Shown: positions 18,001-27,711, counted from the stretch's first letter. The stretch is 64,000 nucleotides of DNA from Actinobacteria bacterium OV450 (GCA_001298555.1 LJCW01000054.1:24882-88881), one strand, 5' to 3'. Notes: generated by a model from the letters alone, not told the origin. Program-made: numbers and translations.

Positions 18001-18017
18001 CCGCCGGACCACGGCGG
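18001..18017 (+). terminator. Short hairpin directly after the beta-propeller gene
   Basis: CCGCCG and CGGCGG form a perfect 6-bp stem around a 5-nt loop immediately after the stop codon. There is no T-run, as is usual for actinobacterial terminators. The remaining bases to 18182, between convergent genes, show nothing else. Confidence 0.35.
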
Positions 18018-18182
18018 AAGAGCCGCAGACACCCCGGAGCCGCACCCCGGAGCCGGCCCTCGTCCGGTACGCGCCCGGCCGGTCAGGCCCGGGCCACTGC
18101 ACGCGGCGCGCCGACCGCTGCCTCCCGCCGGTCCGCCCCCTGCGGACCGGCTCGGAGACCACCACCGGGCGCGCCCGCCGGG

Positions 18183-18581
18183 TCAGGTCAGGAGCTTCGT
18201 CTTGGCCTGCTGGAACTCTTCCTCGCTGAGCACGCCGCGGGCCTTCAGGTCGGCGAGCTTGGCCAGTTCGTCCGCGCCCGCTCCACCGGCCGGGGCGGTG
18301 CCCGCCGTCTGGCGGATGTAGTCCTGGAACGCGGCCTCGCTCTGCTTGGCGGCCTTCACGTCCCGCTGGGTCATGCCCTTGCCGCGGGCGATGACGTAGA
18401 CGAGCACTCCCAGGAAGGGCAGCACGATCACGAAGATCAGCCAGCCCGCCTTGCCCCAGCCGCTCATCTCGTGGTCACGGAAGATGTCCGTGATGATCTT
18501 GAACAGCAGGAACAGCCACATGATCCACAGAAAGAACCAGAGCATGGACCAGAACACGGAGAGTGCGGGGTAGTCGTCCAT
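18183..18581 (-). CDS. PLD-nuclease-N-like membrane protein with SHOCT domain
   Basis: 132-aa protein with two TM helices (about 8-29 and 44-65), the second within GWGKAGWLIFVIVLPFLGVLVYVIARG, a typical PLD-N (phospholipase D nuclease N-terminal) signature, and a C-terminal SHOCT domain (about 103-132, LAKLADLKARGVLSEEEFQQ). SHOCT segments are short helical oligomerisation modules found beside many membrane domains. ATG 18581 has a near-perfect AAGGAGG Shine-Dalgarno. Function unknown; monocistronic. Confidence 0.88.
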   Translation of the reverse strand: MDDYPALSVFWSMLWFFLWIMWLFLLFKIITDIFRDHEMSGWGKAGWLIFVIVLPFLGVLVYVIARGKGMTQRDVKAAKQSEAAFQDYIRQTAGTAPAGGAGADELAKLADLKARGVLSEEEFQQAKTKLLT

Positions 18582-18740
18582 GGATGCCTCCTTGCGGCGG
18601 GCCGAATGCCCGCGATCAGCAGTATTGGCCCGCTCACCGCCCTCCGCACGTCGAGCGCGTCCCCTCACCCGGTCGGCCCGCCCCGGCTCGCCCGGTCCCC
18701 CGGGCCGCGGTCCCCTGGGTACGACCCGTAGGAGGGCTGT

Positions 18741-20126
18741 ATGCCGGACGACGAAAACCAGGGCGAGCTCGCCGCGCTGCGGGCTCGGGTCGCCACGCTC
18801 GAGGCGCAGGCCTCGCAACGCCTGCCGCGCTGGCACCGGCTGCGCGCGTTCCTGTCCGCGCTGCTGATCATCATCGGCTGTGTCCTGGCCCCGCTGGGCA
18901 TCGTCGCGGCCTGGACGTCCAGCATCGTGGGCGACACCGACCGCTACGTGACCACCGTGGCCCCGCTGGCGTCCAACCCCGACGTGCAGGCGGCCGCCGC
19001 GAACCGGGTCACCGGCGCGGTCATGGAGCACATCGACCTGCCCAACCTCCTGGAGGGCGTGGCGCCGGAAGACAAGCCGCTGCTGCAGAAGGCGCTGGGG
19101 AAGCTGGGCAACGGGCTGGAGGGCGCGGTCCGCAGCTTCGTGCACGAGAAGGCACTGGACGTCGTCCAGTCGAACGCCTTCGAGACCATCTGGACGAACG
19201 CGAACCGCACGGTCCACACCTCACTCGTCCGCGCCCTGACCGGCAGCGACGAGGGAGCCGTGCAGATCAAGAACGACTCGGTGACCCTCGACCTCGCTCC
19301 CGTGATCGACCAGGTGAAGACCAAGCTGGTGGACGCCGGGCTCGGCGTGGCCGCCAAGATCCCCGAGGTCCACACCGACTTCACCGTGCTCAAGTCGGAC
19401 GACATCGGCCGGGTCAAGACCGGTTTCCGGCTGCTGGAGATCATGGGCCTGTGGCTGCCGGTCATCGCCGTCGTACTCGCGGCCGTCGGTGTCCTGCTCT
19501 CCGTCCACCGCAGGCGCACCCTGGTGGCGGCGGCCCTCGGTTTCGCCGTCGCGGCCCTCGTCCTGGGGATCGCGCTGACCGTGTTCCGCACGGTGTACCT
19601 CAACGCGCTCCCCGACACCGTGTCCCAGCCGGCGGCCGGCGCCGTCTACGACGCGATGATCAAGCTCTTGCGCACCACGGTCCGCATGGTCGTGGTCCTC
19701 GGCGTGGTGCTCGCACTGGCCGCCTGGCTCTCGGGGCCGGGCCGGCACGCCACGGTGGTCCGCCAGATGTGGCACTCCGGCATCGCGGCCACCCGGGGCG
19801 CGGCCGACCGGGCGGGCATGCGTACGGGCCCGGTCGGAGCTTTCGTGGGCCGCCACCGCACCTGGATCACGTGGATCCTGGTGGCGGCCGCGGTCCTGGC
19901 CTACGTCCTGTGGCCGTACCCGACGGGCTGGGTCGTCGTGGGGCTCGCCCTCGTGCTCCTCTTCGCCTTCGCGGTGATGGACTTCATCGCCGAGGATCCC
20001 GGGCTCGCGCAGCCGGCTACCCCCACCGTGGGCGGCCCCCCGAGCCCACCGAACCCACCGACCCCTCCGGACCCTCCGAACTCCCCGAGCCCACCGAGCC
20101 CCCCGAGCCCCCCGAGTCATCCGTAG
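18741..20126 (+). CDS. Multi-TM membrane protein with proline-rich tail, function unknown
   Basis: 461-aa integral membrane protein common in Streptomyces. A short coiled coil (ELAALRARVATLEAQ) precedes TM1 (about 37-60). A large extracytoplasmic domain (about 60-230, containing DTDRYVTTVAPLASNPDVQ) follows, then several TM helices to about residue 420. The C-terminal 35 residues are a low-complexity PPSPPNPPTPPDPP repeat that could reach across the wall. ATG 18741 has AGGAGGG upstream. I do not recognise a catalytic motif. It converges on the MFS gene 10 bp away. Confidence 0.85.
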   Translation: MPDDENQGELAALRARVATLEAQASQRLPRWHRLRAFLSALLIIIGCVLAPLGIVAAWTSSIVGDTDRYVTTVAPLASNPDVQAAAANRVTGAVMEHIDLPNLLEGVAPEDKPLLQKALGKLGNGLEGAVRSFVHEKALDVVQSNAFETIWTNANRTVHTSLVRALTGSDEGAVQIKNDSVTLDLAPVIDQVKTKLVDAGLGVAAKIPEVHTDFTVLKSDDIGRVKTGFRLLEIMGLWLPVIAVVLAAVGVLLSVHRRRTLVAAALGFAVAALVLGIALTVFRTVYLNALPDTVSQPAAGAVYDAMIKLLRTTVRMVVVLGVVLALAAWLSGPGRHATVVRQMWHSGIAATRGAADRAGMRTGPVGAFVGRHRTWITWILVAAAVLAYVLWPYPTGWVVVGLALVLLFAFAVMDFIAEDPGLAQPATPTVGGPPSPPNPPTPPDPPNSPSPPSPPSPPSHP

Positions 20127-20136
20127 CCCACCGCGG

Positions 20137-21765
20137 TCAGGGCCGCCGCGCGGCCCCCGGCTGGGCCGCGGGGATGCGCTGGGTGAAGAAGAGCGCCAGC
20201 AGCGCGGCCAGGGCGAGGATCCCTAGGGAGGCGCGCAGACCGTCGATCCGGGCGGTGGCGTTCGCGTCGAGTGCGGCCTGAGCCGCCTCGGATTCGACAC
20301 CCGCCTCGTCGAGCGCCTCGGTGAGCTGGGCGTCCGACAGGAAGGGTGCTCCCCCCACGAGTTGGACGTTCGCCTGGCTCTTGACCTCGGCGGGAACCGC
20401 CGGGCTCTGCTCGATGGCCGTGAGGAACGACGAGGTCAGCACGGTGATGAGGATGGACCCGGCGACCGCCGTGCCGATCGAAGCGCCGAGGTTGGTGACG
20501 GTGTTCTGGATGCCGCCGATCTCGGCGCTCTGCTCGTCCGGGACCGCCGAGACGGTGACCGCCCCGAGCTGGGAGGCCAGCGCCCCCATCCCCAGTCCGA
20601 TCAGCAGCAGCGGCACGGTGACGACGGCCGCCCCGGAGTCCTCGTCCAGGCTGGCCAGCAGCACGACGGCGCCCGCGAACATCAGCAGGATCCCGGTCCG
20701 CACCACGCGCCGCGGTGACGCGTCGGGGCGGAACCGGGGGATCCCGATCGCGGCGGCCAGCAGGGAGACGGACAGCGGCAGGATCAGCAAGCCCGTCTTG
20801 ACGGCGGACAGGCCCAGCGCGACGGACAGGTAGAGCGGGACGACGAAGAAGACGCCCATCTGTACGAGGTACTGGAAGAAGAACATCGTCAGGCCGCCGG
20901 TGAGCTGTCGGTTGCCCCCGAGGTCCGGGTCCACCAGCGGTTCGGCACCGCGTGCCGCCAGGCGCCGCTCCCAGCGGAAGAACAGCCAGAGGAGGAGGAG
21001 GCCGGCCATCATCAGCCAGACGACCGGTGAGAGGTTGAACCAGGCCGGCGCGCCGGCCTTGGGGCGGAACCAGCCCCATTCGCTCGTGCGCAGCACGGCG
21101 AAGACGAACAGCCCGATGCCCAGCGCGGACACGATCGCGCCCGGGACGTCGATGTGCGGTCGGGGGCCGGGGGGCGCGTCGGCGACCCGGCGGCCGAACA
21201 GCAGGATGGCCAGCACGACCACGACCTCGCCGGCGAACACCCAGCGCCAGGAGAAGAACGTGGTCGCCACACCGCCGATGAGCGGTCCGAGGGCGATCGC
21301 CACCGCTCCCGCGGCGGCGACCAGCCCGTAGGCGGCCGGCCTGCGCTCCACGGCGAAGTTGGAGGCGACGAGCGCCACGATCGCCGGCATGATCAGGGCC
21401 GCCCCCACACCCTCCAGGAACGACCAGCCCAGCAGCAGGACGGTGAGGTTCGGGGCGAGTGACGTGGTGAGGGATCCGCACCCGTAGACGACGCAGCCGA
21501 TCATGAAGGCGCGTCTGCGGCCGACGAGCGCGCCGACCTTGCCACCGCTGATCATCAGCATCGCCATGACCAGCGTGTAGGCCGTGATCGCGCCTTGCAG
21601 GCCGGTGACGGTGGTGCCGATGTCCTCCGCCACCGTCGCGATCGAGACGTTCATGACGGAACTGTCCAGGGCCATCAGGAACTGTCCGGCCGCCAGCGTC
21701 AGCAGGACGAGCCGTGCGTCCTTCGCCTCCCCGGCCGCGGGTGTCGGGTGTGCCTTGGCTGTCAT
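20137..21765 (-). CDS. DHA2-family MFS drug exporter (EmrB/QacA type)
   Basis: 542-aa 14-TM drug:proton antiporter. FLMALDSSVMNVSIATVAEDI is motif D1 of the DHA2 group, GKVGALVGRRRAFMIGCVVYG is motif A, and GWSFLEGVGAALIMPAIVAL is motif B/C. It should export hydrophobic or cationic compounds at the cytoplasmic membrane. The long segment at about residues 455-510 is a periplasmic loop between the last two TMs (VQLVGGAPFLSDAQLTEALD), as in EmrB relatives. No regulator is adjacent. Confidence 0.9.
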   Translation of the reverse strand: MTAKAHPTPAAGEAKDARLVLLTLAAGQFLMALDSSVMNVSIATVAEDIGTTVTGLQGAITAYTLVMAMLMISGGKVGALVGRRRAFMIGCVVYGCGSLTTSLAPNLTVLLLGWSFLEGVGAALIMPAIVALVASNFAVERRPAAYGLVAAAGAVAIALGPLIGGVATTFFSWRWVFAGEVVVVLAILLFGRRVADAPPGPRPHIDVPGAIVSALGIGLFVFAVLRTSEWGWFRPKAGAPAWFNLSPVVWLMMAGLLLLWLFFRWERRLAARGAEPLVDPDLGGNRQLTGGLTMFFFQYLVQMGVFFVVPLYLSVALGLSAVKTGLLILPLSVSLLAAAIGIPRFRPDASPRRVVRTGILLMFAGAVVLLASLDEDSGAAVVTVPLLLIGLGMGALASQLGAVTVSAVPDEQSAEIGGIQNTVTNLGASIGTAVAGSILITVLTSSFLTAIEQSPAVPAEVKSQANVQLVGGAPFLSDAQLTEALDEAGVESEAAQAALDANATARIDGLRASLGILALAALLALFFTQRIPAAQPGAARRP

Positions 21766-21843
21766 GGACGGAGCCTCCCACGGCTCCGCAGGACCACGTG
21801 TCGGCTCGCCGTCCAGGTCAGCCGACTGGCGCCGCGGACACGC

Positions 21844-23265
21844 TCACGCCGACTGCGCGGCCACCCGGCCCGCGGCCACCGCGTCCGCCAGCGCCCGGTG
21901 GTCGCGCTCGTTGCGGTCGGCATAGGCTTCCGCGAACCGCACCAGGGCCCGGTCGAACACGTCGCCGCCGCCCAGATAGGCGGCGATGGCGATCCGGTCT
22001 CCGGAGCGGGCGTGGGCGCGGGCCAGCGTGGCGGCGCAGATCTCCCCGTACGTCCGCATGCCGCGCGGCACCATGAGCGCCGGCTCGACGCTGCCCTTCC
22101 AGTCCCGCAGCTGCCGGACGTAGAAGTCCCGCTCGCGGCCGTCGATGCCCTGCGCGCGGTACCAGCCCAGGAAGATGTCACTGGCCGCCTGCATCAGGCG
22201 CTGGCCGGCCACCACCCGTTCGCCCTGCATGGAGTACTCGCCGGCGCCGGCGTACGGGGCGAGGACCGACTCGCCGGCCTCCTTGGCCTGGAGGATCAAC
22301 GGGTCGTCACTGTCGCGCCCCACGAGCAGCAGGATCCAGCACCGGGTCCCCACACTGCCGACGCCGACCACCTTGCGCGCCACGTCGACGAGGGTGAACC
22401 GGCGCAGCAGGTACCGCCGGTCCGATGGCAGGGTCTGCCCGTAGTGGTCGACCATGTCGTGGATCTGGTCCTCCAGCGTGCTGCGCTCCGCGTCCGGCAG
22501 CAGCGCCCAGAGCGGCTCGACCAGCGGCGGCGTCGACCGGAACCGGCGTTCCCCGTCGACCACCTCGGTGAGTTTCCCGGCGGCCTGGAGGCTGTCGCGT
22601 CCGCGTGCCTTCGCCAGGGATTCGGCGACCTGCTTGCGGCCGCGCGAGCGCAGTTCGCTGTCCGCGAGGGCGCGGAGCTGCTCCGCGTCGATGCGCGCGT
22701 ACCAGACGTCGAGGTGGCTCATGCCGGCGTAGCGGCGCATCTGCTCGCGGTAGGACCTGCCTGCGGACCGGACGATCTCGGCGCGCTCGGTGTCGGTGAA
22801 GCCGTTCTCCCTGCCCGCGACGGCCAGGCTCACGGCCAGCCGTTTGACGTCCCATTCCCACGGCCCGGGCAGCGTCTCGTCGAAGTCGTTGATGTCGAAC
22901 AGCAGGTTGCGCTCCGGGGAGCCGAGCAGCCCGTAGTTCAACATGTGCGCGTCGCCGCACAGTTGGACCCGCAGGCCCGAGTCGGGGGTGTTCGCCAGGT
23001 CGCGGGCCATGACGGCGGCGGCGCCCCGGTAGAAGCGGAACGGAGATTCCACCATCCGCCCGTAGCGGATCGGCACCAGCTCCGGCACCCGGTCGGCCGA
23101 CTGGCCTTCGAGGACGTCCAGGGGGTCGGGCCGGTCTGCGGGCGGCTCGAACTCGGCGTTCCGGGAGCGTGGTGTCCTGCGCCGGGCGGCGCGGCCCGCT
23201 TCGGCCCGCTCCTCCACGGACAGCCTGCGGGTGGCGTTCTCCCCGCCTGCGGCATGTGTCGCCAT
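21844..23265 (-). CDS. DUF2252 family protein
   Basis: 473-aa DUF2252 protein, a family with a protein-kinase/phosphotransferase-like fold of unknown substrate. The conserved blocks are FRFYRGAAAVMARDL, CGDAHMLNYGLLG and DINDFDETLPGPWEWDVKRL, the last two giving the Asp/His residues expected to bind nucleotide and metal. Full family length. ATG 23265 has GGAGGTG upstream. Separated from the DHA2 gene by 78 bp, so possibly in one transcript. Confidence 0.88.
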   Translation of the reverse strand: MATHAAGGENATRRLSVEERAEAGRAARRRTPRSRNAEFEPPADRPDPLDVLEGQSADRVPELVPIRYGRMVESPFRFYRGAAAVMARDLANTPDSGLRVQLCGDAHMLNYGLLGSPERNLLFDINDFDETLPGPWEWDVKRLAVSLAVAGRENGFTDTERAEIVRSAGRSYREQMRRYAGMSHLDVWYARIDAEQLRALADSELRSRGRKQVAESLAKARGRDSLQAAGKLTEVVDGERRFRSTPPLVEPLWALLPDAERSTLEDQIHDMVDHYGQTLPSDRRYLLRRFTLVDVARKVVGVGSVGTRCWILLLVGRDSDDPLILQAKEAGESVLAPYAGAGEYSMQGERVVAGQRLMQAASDIFLGWYRAQGIDGRERDFYVRQLRDWKGSVEPALMVPRGMRTYGEICAATLARAHARSGDRIAIAAYLGGGDVFDRALVRFAEAYADRNERDHRALADAVAAGRVAAQSA

Positions 23266-23363
23266 CGCTGCACCTCCGGGCCGCTCGGGCCCCCCGGTGC
23301 CCAGCATGGCACTCCCGGCCCGGTGGCGCCGTACGGTGCGGCCCGGCGCCGGAGCCGGACGCC

Positions 23364-24278
23364 TCAGCCCTGTGCCGCCCGCAGCCGCTTGGGTACCGGG
23401 CTGTCCAGCCGCCGGGCCAGGAAGGGCTCCTGAGCGAGGACGGCGCCCGTCGTGACGCCGATGGCGATGGCCACGCACACCACGATCAGCCAGGACAGCA
23501 GGACGAAGACCGAGCCGGCCGACCCGTAGTCGCTCAGCGCGCGCTCGAGGGCGCGCGGCATGTAGAAGCGGGCGACGAGCGACAGGGCGGTGGAACCGAA
23601 GGCGGTGAGCACTGCTCCCGGCAGCAGGGGGAGCCAGCCGACCAGACCGCCGAGCAGGAGGTGCTGGGACCACCACCACGCCAGCGACAGGAAGACGAAG
23701 GTGAGGGGCACGCCCAGCCACAGTCCGAGGCCGAACCCCTCCCGCACCGGTCCCAGCAGCACCAGCACGCAGAGCCAGACGCCGATCCAGGCGACCCAGC
23801 GCCAGATCGCGATGTGGACCCCCGACCGGGGAATCTCCCAGGCGCGCTTGCACAGCCGCTGCATGGCGCGGCTGACGGCGGTCGCGGACAGCAGCACCAT
23901 CAGGGCGCCCACCAGGCCCACCGCGTTCTGGAAGCCGGTGTCGGTGCCGCCGAAGACGTCGTCGAGCTGGGTGCTCGTGTCGCCGCTGAGCCCGAACACC
24001 GCACGCACGGATGCGGCCAGTTGGTCCTGGACGGGTTTCGGGGCGAACGACGCGACGACGATGACCAGCGGCACGGCGGTCAGGAAGCACTGCGCGGCCA
24101 GCCGCGTCGCGGAGTCGAAGATGTTCACCTCCACCATCCGCTCCGCCACGTGGGTGATCACGGGGAAGCGGGCCTCCGCCTCGCGCTGGAGGCGCCGGGC
24201 CCGCTCGGACGCGTCACGGGACCGGGTCCGCCACCACGAGGGGTGCGTGGCGTCGCGCGCGCGCCTGCGGGACGCCAT
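23364..24278 (-). CDS. YihY/virulence factor BrkB family membrane protein
   Basis: 304-aa YihY/UPF0761 (BrkB) protein with about six TM helices. Residues 60-90 (DSATRLAAQCFLTAVPLVIVV) and the C-terminal YGSAGSVFVLLSWLIVVCVAI match the family pattern; GSAGSV is the conserved G.A.... L.W motif. Family function is unsettled. I chose ATG 24278 over the upstream reading because the added 77 residues lack family character and include a proline-valine run. C-terminus at 23364, 98 bp from the DUF2252 start. Confidence 0.82.
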   Translation of the reverse strand: MASRRRARDATHPSWWRTRSRDASERARRLQREAEARFPVITHVAERMVEVNIFDSATRLAAQCFLTAVPLVIVVASFAPKPVQDQLAASVRAVFGLSGDTSTQLDDVFGGTDTGFQNAVGLVGALMVLLSATAVSRAMQRLCKRAWEIPRSGVHIAIWRWVAWIGVWLCVLVLLGPVREGFGLGLWLGVPLTFVFLSLAWWWSQHLLLGGLVGWLPLLPGAVLTAFGSTALSLVARFYMPRALERALSDYGSAGSVFVLLSWLIVVCVAIAIGVTTGAVLAQEPFLARRLDSPVPKRLRAAQG

Positions 24279-24526
24279 CAGCGCCCCGGGAAGGGAGGGG
24301 AAGGGAACGGGAACGGGAACGGCGAAGAAGGCGGACGGCCGGACACCCATGACAGCGCCGGCGGTGCAGTCGTCGCCATGGGTCTCTCCTTCGTGTGCGT
24401 CCAGGTTGGAGGATGCCGCCGTGCGCGGCATCTCGAACCGCCGTCGGCGGACGGAGGGGAAAAGGTGTCGGGAGGGGGTTCCCTGCGTAGGGTCGACGTC
24501 GTACGTCGTCACACGCTGGGGGCGCC

Positions 24527-25222
24527 ATGGTTCTCGACCTCATGCTGATCGCGCTGGCCATCACCCTTGATCCGCTGCCCCTGATGGGGTTCGCGCTCGT
24601 CGTGTCCTCCGCCAGGGGCGTGTGGAAGGGCCTCGCCTTCATTCTGGCCTGGCTGGCCTGCTTCGTCGCGGTGATCGCCGCCGTCCTCCTGCTGACCGGC
24701 GGTGAGCCCCTGCCGCCGCGTTCCCCGCCCGGCGTGGCGGGCCTCGTCGCGAAGCTGGCCATCGGGATCGGTCTCGTGTTCTACGGGTTGCACCGCCGCC
24801 GGCTCATGCGGCGGGCCGACGGGGCTCCGGCGGGCGCTGCGGCACCCCCCGGCCCGGCCACGCCCGAAGAGCGGGCCGACGAGGTGGCCAAGGGCCTGGA
24901 CGAGAGTTCGGTCTGGGCTGCGGCGGGACTGGCCGTGCTCGTCCAGCCGTGGGGCATGGTGGCGGCCGGTGCGACGACCGTACTGGAGGCGAACGCCTCG
25001 CAGCCGTCGACCTTCGCGGCCCTCTTCGGCTTCTGCCTGCTCGCGACCGCGAGCCTGCTGGCCGCCGAGCTGTACCTCGTGTTCGCACCCGAGATGGCCC
25101 AGGCCCGACTGCTGCGCCTGCGCGGATGGCTGAAGGGTCACGCGCAGCAGGCGATCGTCGTCATCTGCCTGGTGCTCGGCCTGTACCTGACCGGCAAGAG
25201 CCTCTACCAGCTGAGCGGCTGA
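24527..25222 (+). CDS. GAP (Sap-like) family membrane protein
   Basis: 231-aa protein with six predicted TM helices, similar to the GAP / Sap (sulfolipid-1-addressing) family that helps move lipids or peptidoglycolipids across the membrane in mycobacteria. It starts MVLDLMLIALAITLDPLPLMGFALVVSS; TM3 follows GLVAKLAIGIGLVFYG and a hydrophilic loop spans about 92-128. In Streptomyces the cargo is unknown. Divergent from the YihY gene across a 248-bp gap (24279-24526) that must hold both promoters; no convincing operator was seen there. Confidence 0.8.
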   Translation: MVLDLMLIALAITLDPLPLMGFALVVSSARGVWKGLAFILAWLACFVAVIAAVLLLTGGEPLPPRSPPGVAGLVAKLAIGIGLVFYGLHRRRLMRRADGAPAGAAAPPGPATPEERADEVAKGLDESSVWAAAGLAVLVQPWGMVAAGATTVLEANASQPSTFAALFGFCLLATASLLAAELYLVFAPEMAQARLLRLRGWLKGHAQQAIVVICLVLGLYLTGKSLYQLSG

Positions 25223-25404
25223 CGGCCCGGCCCGGCGGCCGTCCGCCCTCCCGGCAGGTGGGGTTCCGGATGTGCGAACGCGCGGGCGCGGTGCTGGAAT
25301 GGGCTTAGGCGATGTCCGCTCCGGCCCCTGTGCACCGGAGCCGCCCGGCACCCGCGGACCGGCGGCCGGCTCGACGTCCCTCCCCCAGCCCGACAGGAGA
25401 AGCC

Positions 25405-25878
25405 ATGAGCAGCGAGGCCGAGGAATCCTTCGGGATCGGCGAGATCGACGACATGGGCCCCGTGGACTATGTCGTGATCGAGTTCCCGGGCAACCGGATG
25501 ACGGGCCGGGGACTCCCCCTCCTCGTCGATCTCGTCGACCGCGGCATCATCCGGATCTTCGACCTGATCTTCGTCCGCAAGGACCTGGACGGCTCGGTGA
25601 CGGCCGTCGAGCTCCAGGACTTCGGGTCTGAGGTCGACCTGTCGGTCTTCGAGGGGGCTTCGTCCGGTCTGCTGGACCAGAGCGACATCGACGACGCCGG
25701 CGGCGCCCTGGAGCCGGGGAACTCGGCGGGGATCATCGTGTACGAGAACACGTGGGCGGCGCCGTTCGCCCGTGAACTGCGGCGCGGAGGCGCCCAGCTC
25801 GTGGCGGCCGGCCGCATTCCCGTCCAGGCGCTGCTCGCGTCGCTGGACGCCATGGAGGAACCGTCCTCCGACGCGTGA
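25405..25878 (+). CDS. DUF6325 family protein
   Basis: 157-aa soluble acidic protein of the DUF6325 (DUF1269-like) type: DMGPVDYVVIEFPGNRMTGRG, followed by VDRGIIRIFDLIFVRKDLDGSV and GIIVYENTWAAPFARELRRGGAQLVAAGRIP, is diagnostic. Function unknown; in many actinomycetes it precedes a small SHOCT protein, as here. ATG 25405 has an AGGAGA Shine-Dalgarno. The SHOCT gene starts 57 bp later, probably the same transcript. Confidence 0.86.
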   Translation: MSSEAEESFGIGEIDDMGPVDYVVIEFPGNRMTGRGLPLLVDLVDRGIIRIFDLIFVRKDLDGSVTAVELQDFGSEVDLSVFEGASSGLLDQSDIDDAGGALEPGNSAGIIVYENTWAAPFARELRRGGAQLVAAGRIPVQALLASLDAMEEPSSDA

Positions 25879-25934
25879 GGACGGCCGCAGCCCCGTTCCC
25901 GCACCTCCTTCGCCACACCCTGGAGATGAGCACC

Positions 25935-26219
25935 ATGCCCGGACTTCTTCGCGGAGTCGCCCGTACCGCCGTCGTCGCCGGCACCGCCACCGCCGTGTCC
26001 AACCGGGTGTCCCGGCGGCAGGCCGGCCGGTGGGCCCAGCAGGAGGCCGCCCAGCCGGTCGCGGCCCCTCCCCCGCCTCCGCCCGCACCGGCGCCGGCCC
26101 CGGCCGCGGACGACATGACCGCCAAGATCGACCAGCTCAAGCAGCTCAGCACCCTGAAGGACCAGGGCGTGCTGACCGAGGAGGAGTTCGCCGAACAGAA
26201 GCGCCGGCTCCTCGGCTGA
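25935..26219 (+). CDS. Small SHOCT-domain protein
   Basis: 94-aa protein: an N-terminal basic/hydrophobic segment (PGLLRGVARTAVVAGTATAV), a proline/alanine linker (APPPPPPAPAPAPA) and a C-terminal SHOCT helix pair (LKQLSTLKDQGVLTEEEFAE). ATG 25935 is favoured because GGAG lies 9 bp upstream; an ATG at 25926 would be too close to it. It is the usual partner of the DUF6325 gene before it. Exact role unknown. Confidence 0.82.
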   Translation: MPGLLRGVARTAVVAGTATAVSNRVSRRQAGRWAQQEAAQPVAAPPPPPPAPAPAPAADDMTAKIDQLKQLSTLKDQGVLTEEEFAEQKRRLLG

Positions 26220-26277
26220 CCGAGCACCCGGCGCCGGACGCACCGGTGAGGGACGGGGGACGGGAAGGAACGGCCCC

Positions 26278-27711
26278 ATGACGCAGTCGACGCAGCCGAG
26301 CCCGCCGCCGCAACCCGGCCGGCCCGGCACGCCCCCGGGCGGCCCGGCCGGAGCGGCGCAGCCCAGCGAGGCCCAGAAGCTCCGCGAGCTGCTCAGGACT
26401 CCCGGTTACCTGAAGACGCTGCTGTTCTGCGGGCTCATCGGCATCCCGGTCTCGCTGGCCGCCTTCTGGTTCCTCGCCGGTCTCCAGCAGTTGCAGCGCC
26501 TGGTGTGGACGGACCTCCCGCACGCCCTCGGCCACGACTCCCCGCCCTGGTGGCTGCCGCTGCCGCTGCTGCTCGTCTCGGGCGTCTGCGTGGGGCAGAT
26601 CGTCACCCGGTTCCCCGGGGCGGGCGGGCACGTCCCCGCCTCCGGCCTGCATCCGGGCGGTGCCACGGCCGCCGCCCTGCCCGGAGTGGTGCTCGCGGCC
26701 GCGTTCAGTCTCCCGCTCGGCGCCACCCTCGGCCCCGAGGCCCCGCTCATCGCGCTGGGCGGCGGCCTGGCGATAGCCTTCCGGCACCTCACCGGCACTC
26801 CGGAGACACCGATGAGCACGGCGCTGCTGGGCGCGGCCGGATCCGCAGCAGCGATCTCCGCCATCTTCGGGAACCCGCTGATCGCCGCGATCCTGCTCAT
26901 GGAGGTGGCGGGCGTGGGGGGGCTCCAGCTGTTCGCCATCATGCTGCCCGCGCTGCTCGCGAGCGGCATCGGATCGCTCGTCTTCACCGGCTTCGGCCGG
27001 TGGACCGGCCTGGGGACGGGCACCCTGACGCTGAAGTCCGGTACGGACTTCCCCCGCCTGGACGCCGGTGACGTGGTGTGGGGGATCCTCATCGGCGCGG
27101 TCCTCGGCGCCGCCATGACCCTCGTCCAGCGCGGGGGACGGATGACCGCCGTCCGGGTCGCCCGACGGCCCCTCACGATGACGGCCCTCTGCGGGCTCGC
27201 CGCAGGTGTCTGCGCCGCCGCCTACACCCTGGGCACCGGCCGTTCACCCGTGGACGTCGCCTCGTCGGGCCAGGCCACGCTGGCCGAACTGGCCAAGGAT
27301 CCGCACGCCTGGGGGGTGGGCGCGCTGATCGCCGTCCTGCTGTGCAAGGGCGCCGCCTTCTCGCTGTGCCTGGGCAGCCTGCGCGGTGGTCCCATCTTCC
27401 CGTCGCTGTTCCTCGGCGCCGCGGCGGGCGTCCTCCTCTCACCCCTGCCCGGACTGGGCGTCGGCGCCGGACTGGCCGCCGGACTGGCCGCCACGACCAC
27501 GGCCGCGCTGCGACTGCCGGTCAGCAGCGTGCTGCTGGTGGTCCTGGTGCTCGGGAGCACCGCGACGATGCCGGTGGCGATCCTGTCCTCCGTCGTCGCG
27601 TTCGTGATCTCCGGGCTCCTCCCGGCCGGCCCCGTGGTACCGCCGGTCGGCCGCATGCCCCGGACGGCCGCCCCCGCGCCTCCCGCAACCCCCGCCCCGC
27701 CTGCCGCCTAA
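26278..27711 (+). CDS. ClC-type chloride channel/antiporter, divergent selectivity motif
   Basis: 477-aa ClC family membrane protein with about ten helices, moving chloride (perhaps in exchange for protons). The three anion-binding loops are GGHVPASGL (GxGxP type), GPEAPL in place of the classical GREGP, so the gating glutamate is kept but the flanking Arg/Gly are replaced, and GGPIFPSLFLGA (GxFxP type). The N-terminal 35 residues are proline-rich and cytoplasmic; there are no CBS domains. ATG 26278 follows GGGAAGGAA. Confidence 0.85.
   Translation: MTQSTQPSPPPQPGRPGTPPGGPAGAAQPSEAQKLRELLRTPGYLKTLLFCGLIGIPVSLAAFWFLAGLQQLQRLVWTDLPHALGHDSPPWWLPLPLLLVSGVCVGQIVTRFPGAGGHVPASGLHPGGATAAALPGVVLAAAFSLPLGATLGPEAPLIALGGGLAIAFRHLTGTPETPMSTALLGAAGSAAAISAIFGNPLIAAILLMEVAGVGGLQLFAIMLPALLASGIGSLVFTGFGRWTGLGTGTLTLKSGTDFPRLDAGDVVWGILIGAVLGAAMTLVQRGGRMTAVRVARRPLTMTALCGLAAGVCAAAYTLGTGRSPVDVASSGQATLAELAKDPHAWGVGALIAVLLCKGAAFSLCLGSLRGGPIFPSLFLGAAAGVLLSPLPGLGVGAGLAAGLAATTTAALRLPVSSVLLVVLVLGSTATMPVAILSSVVAFVISGLLPAGPVVPPVGRMPRTAAPAPPATPAPPAA

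Noticed and set aside
23364..24512. A longer 382-aa start for the YihY-family protein
   Set aside because: The added N-terminus lacks family similarity and starts in the divergent promoter region.
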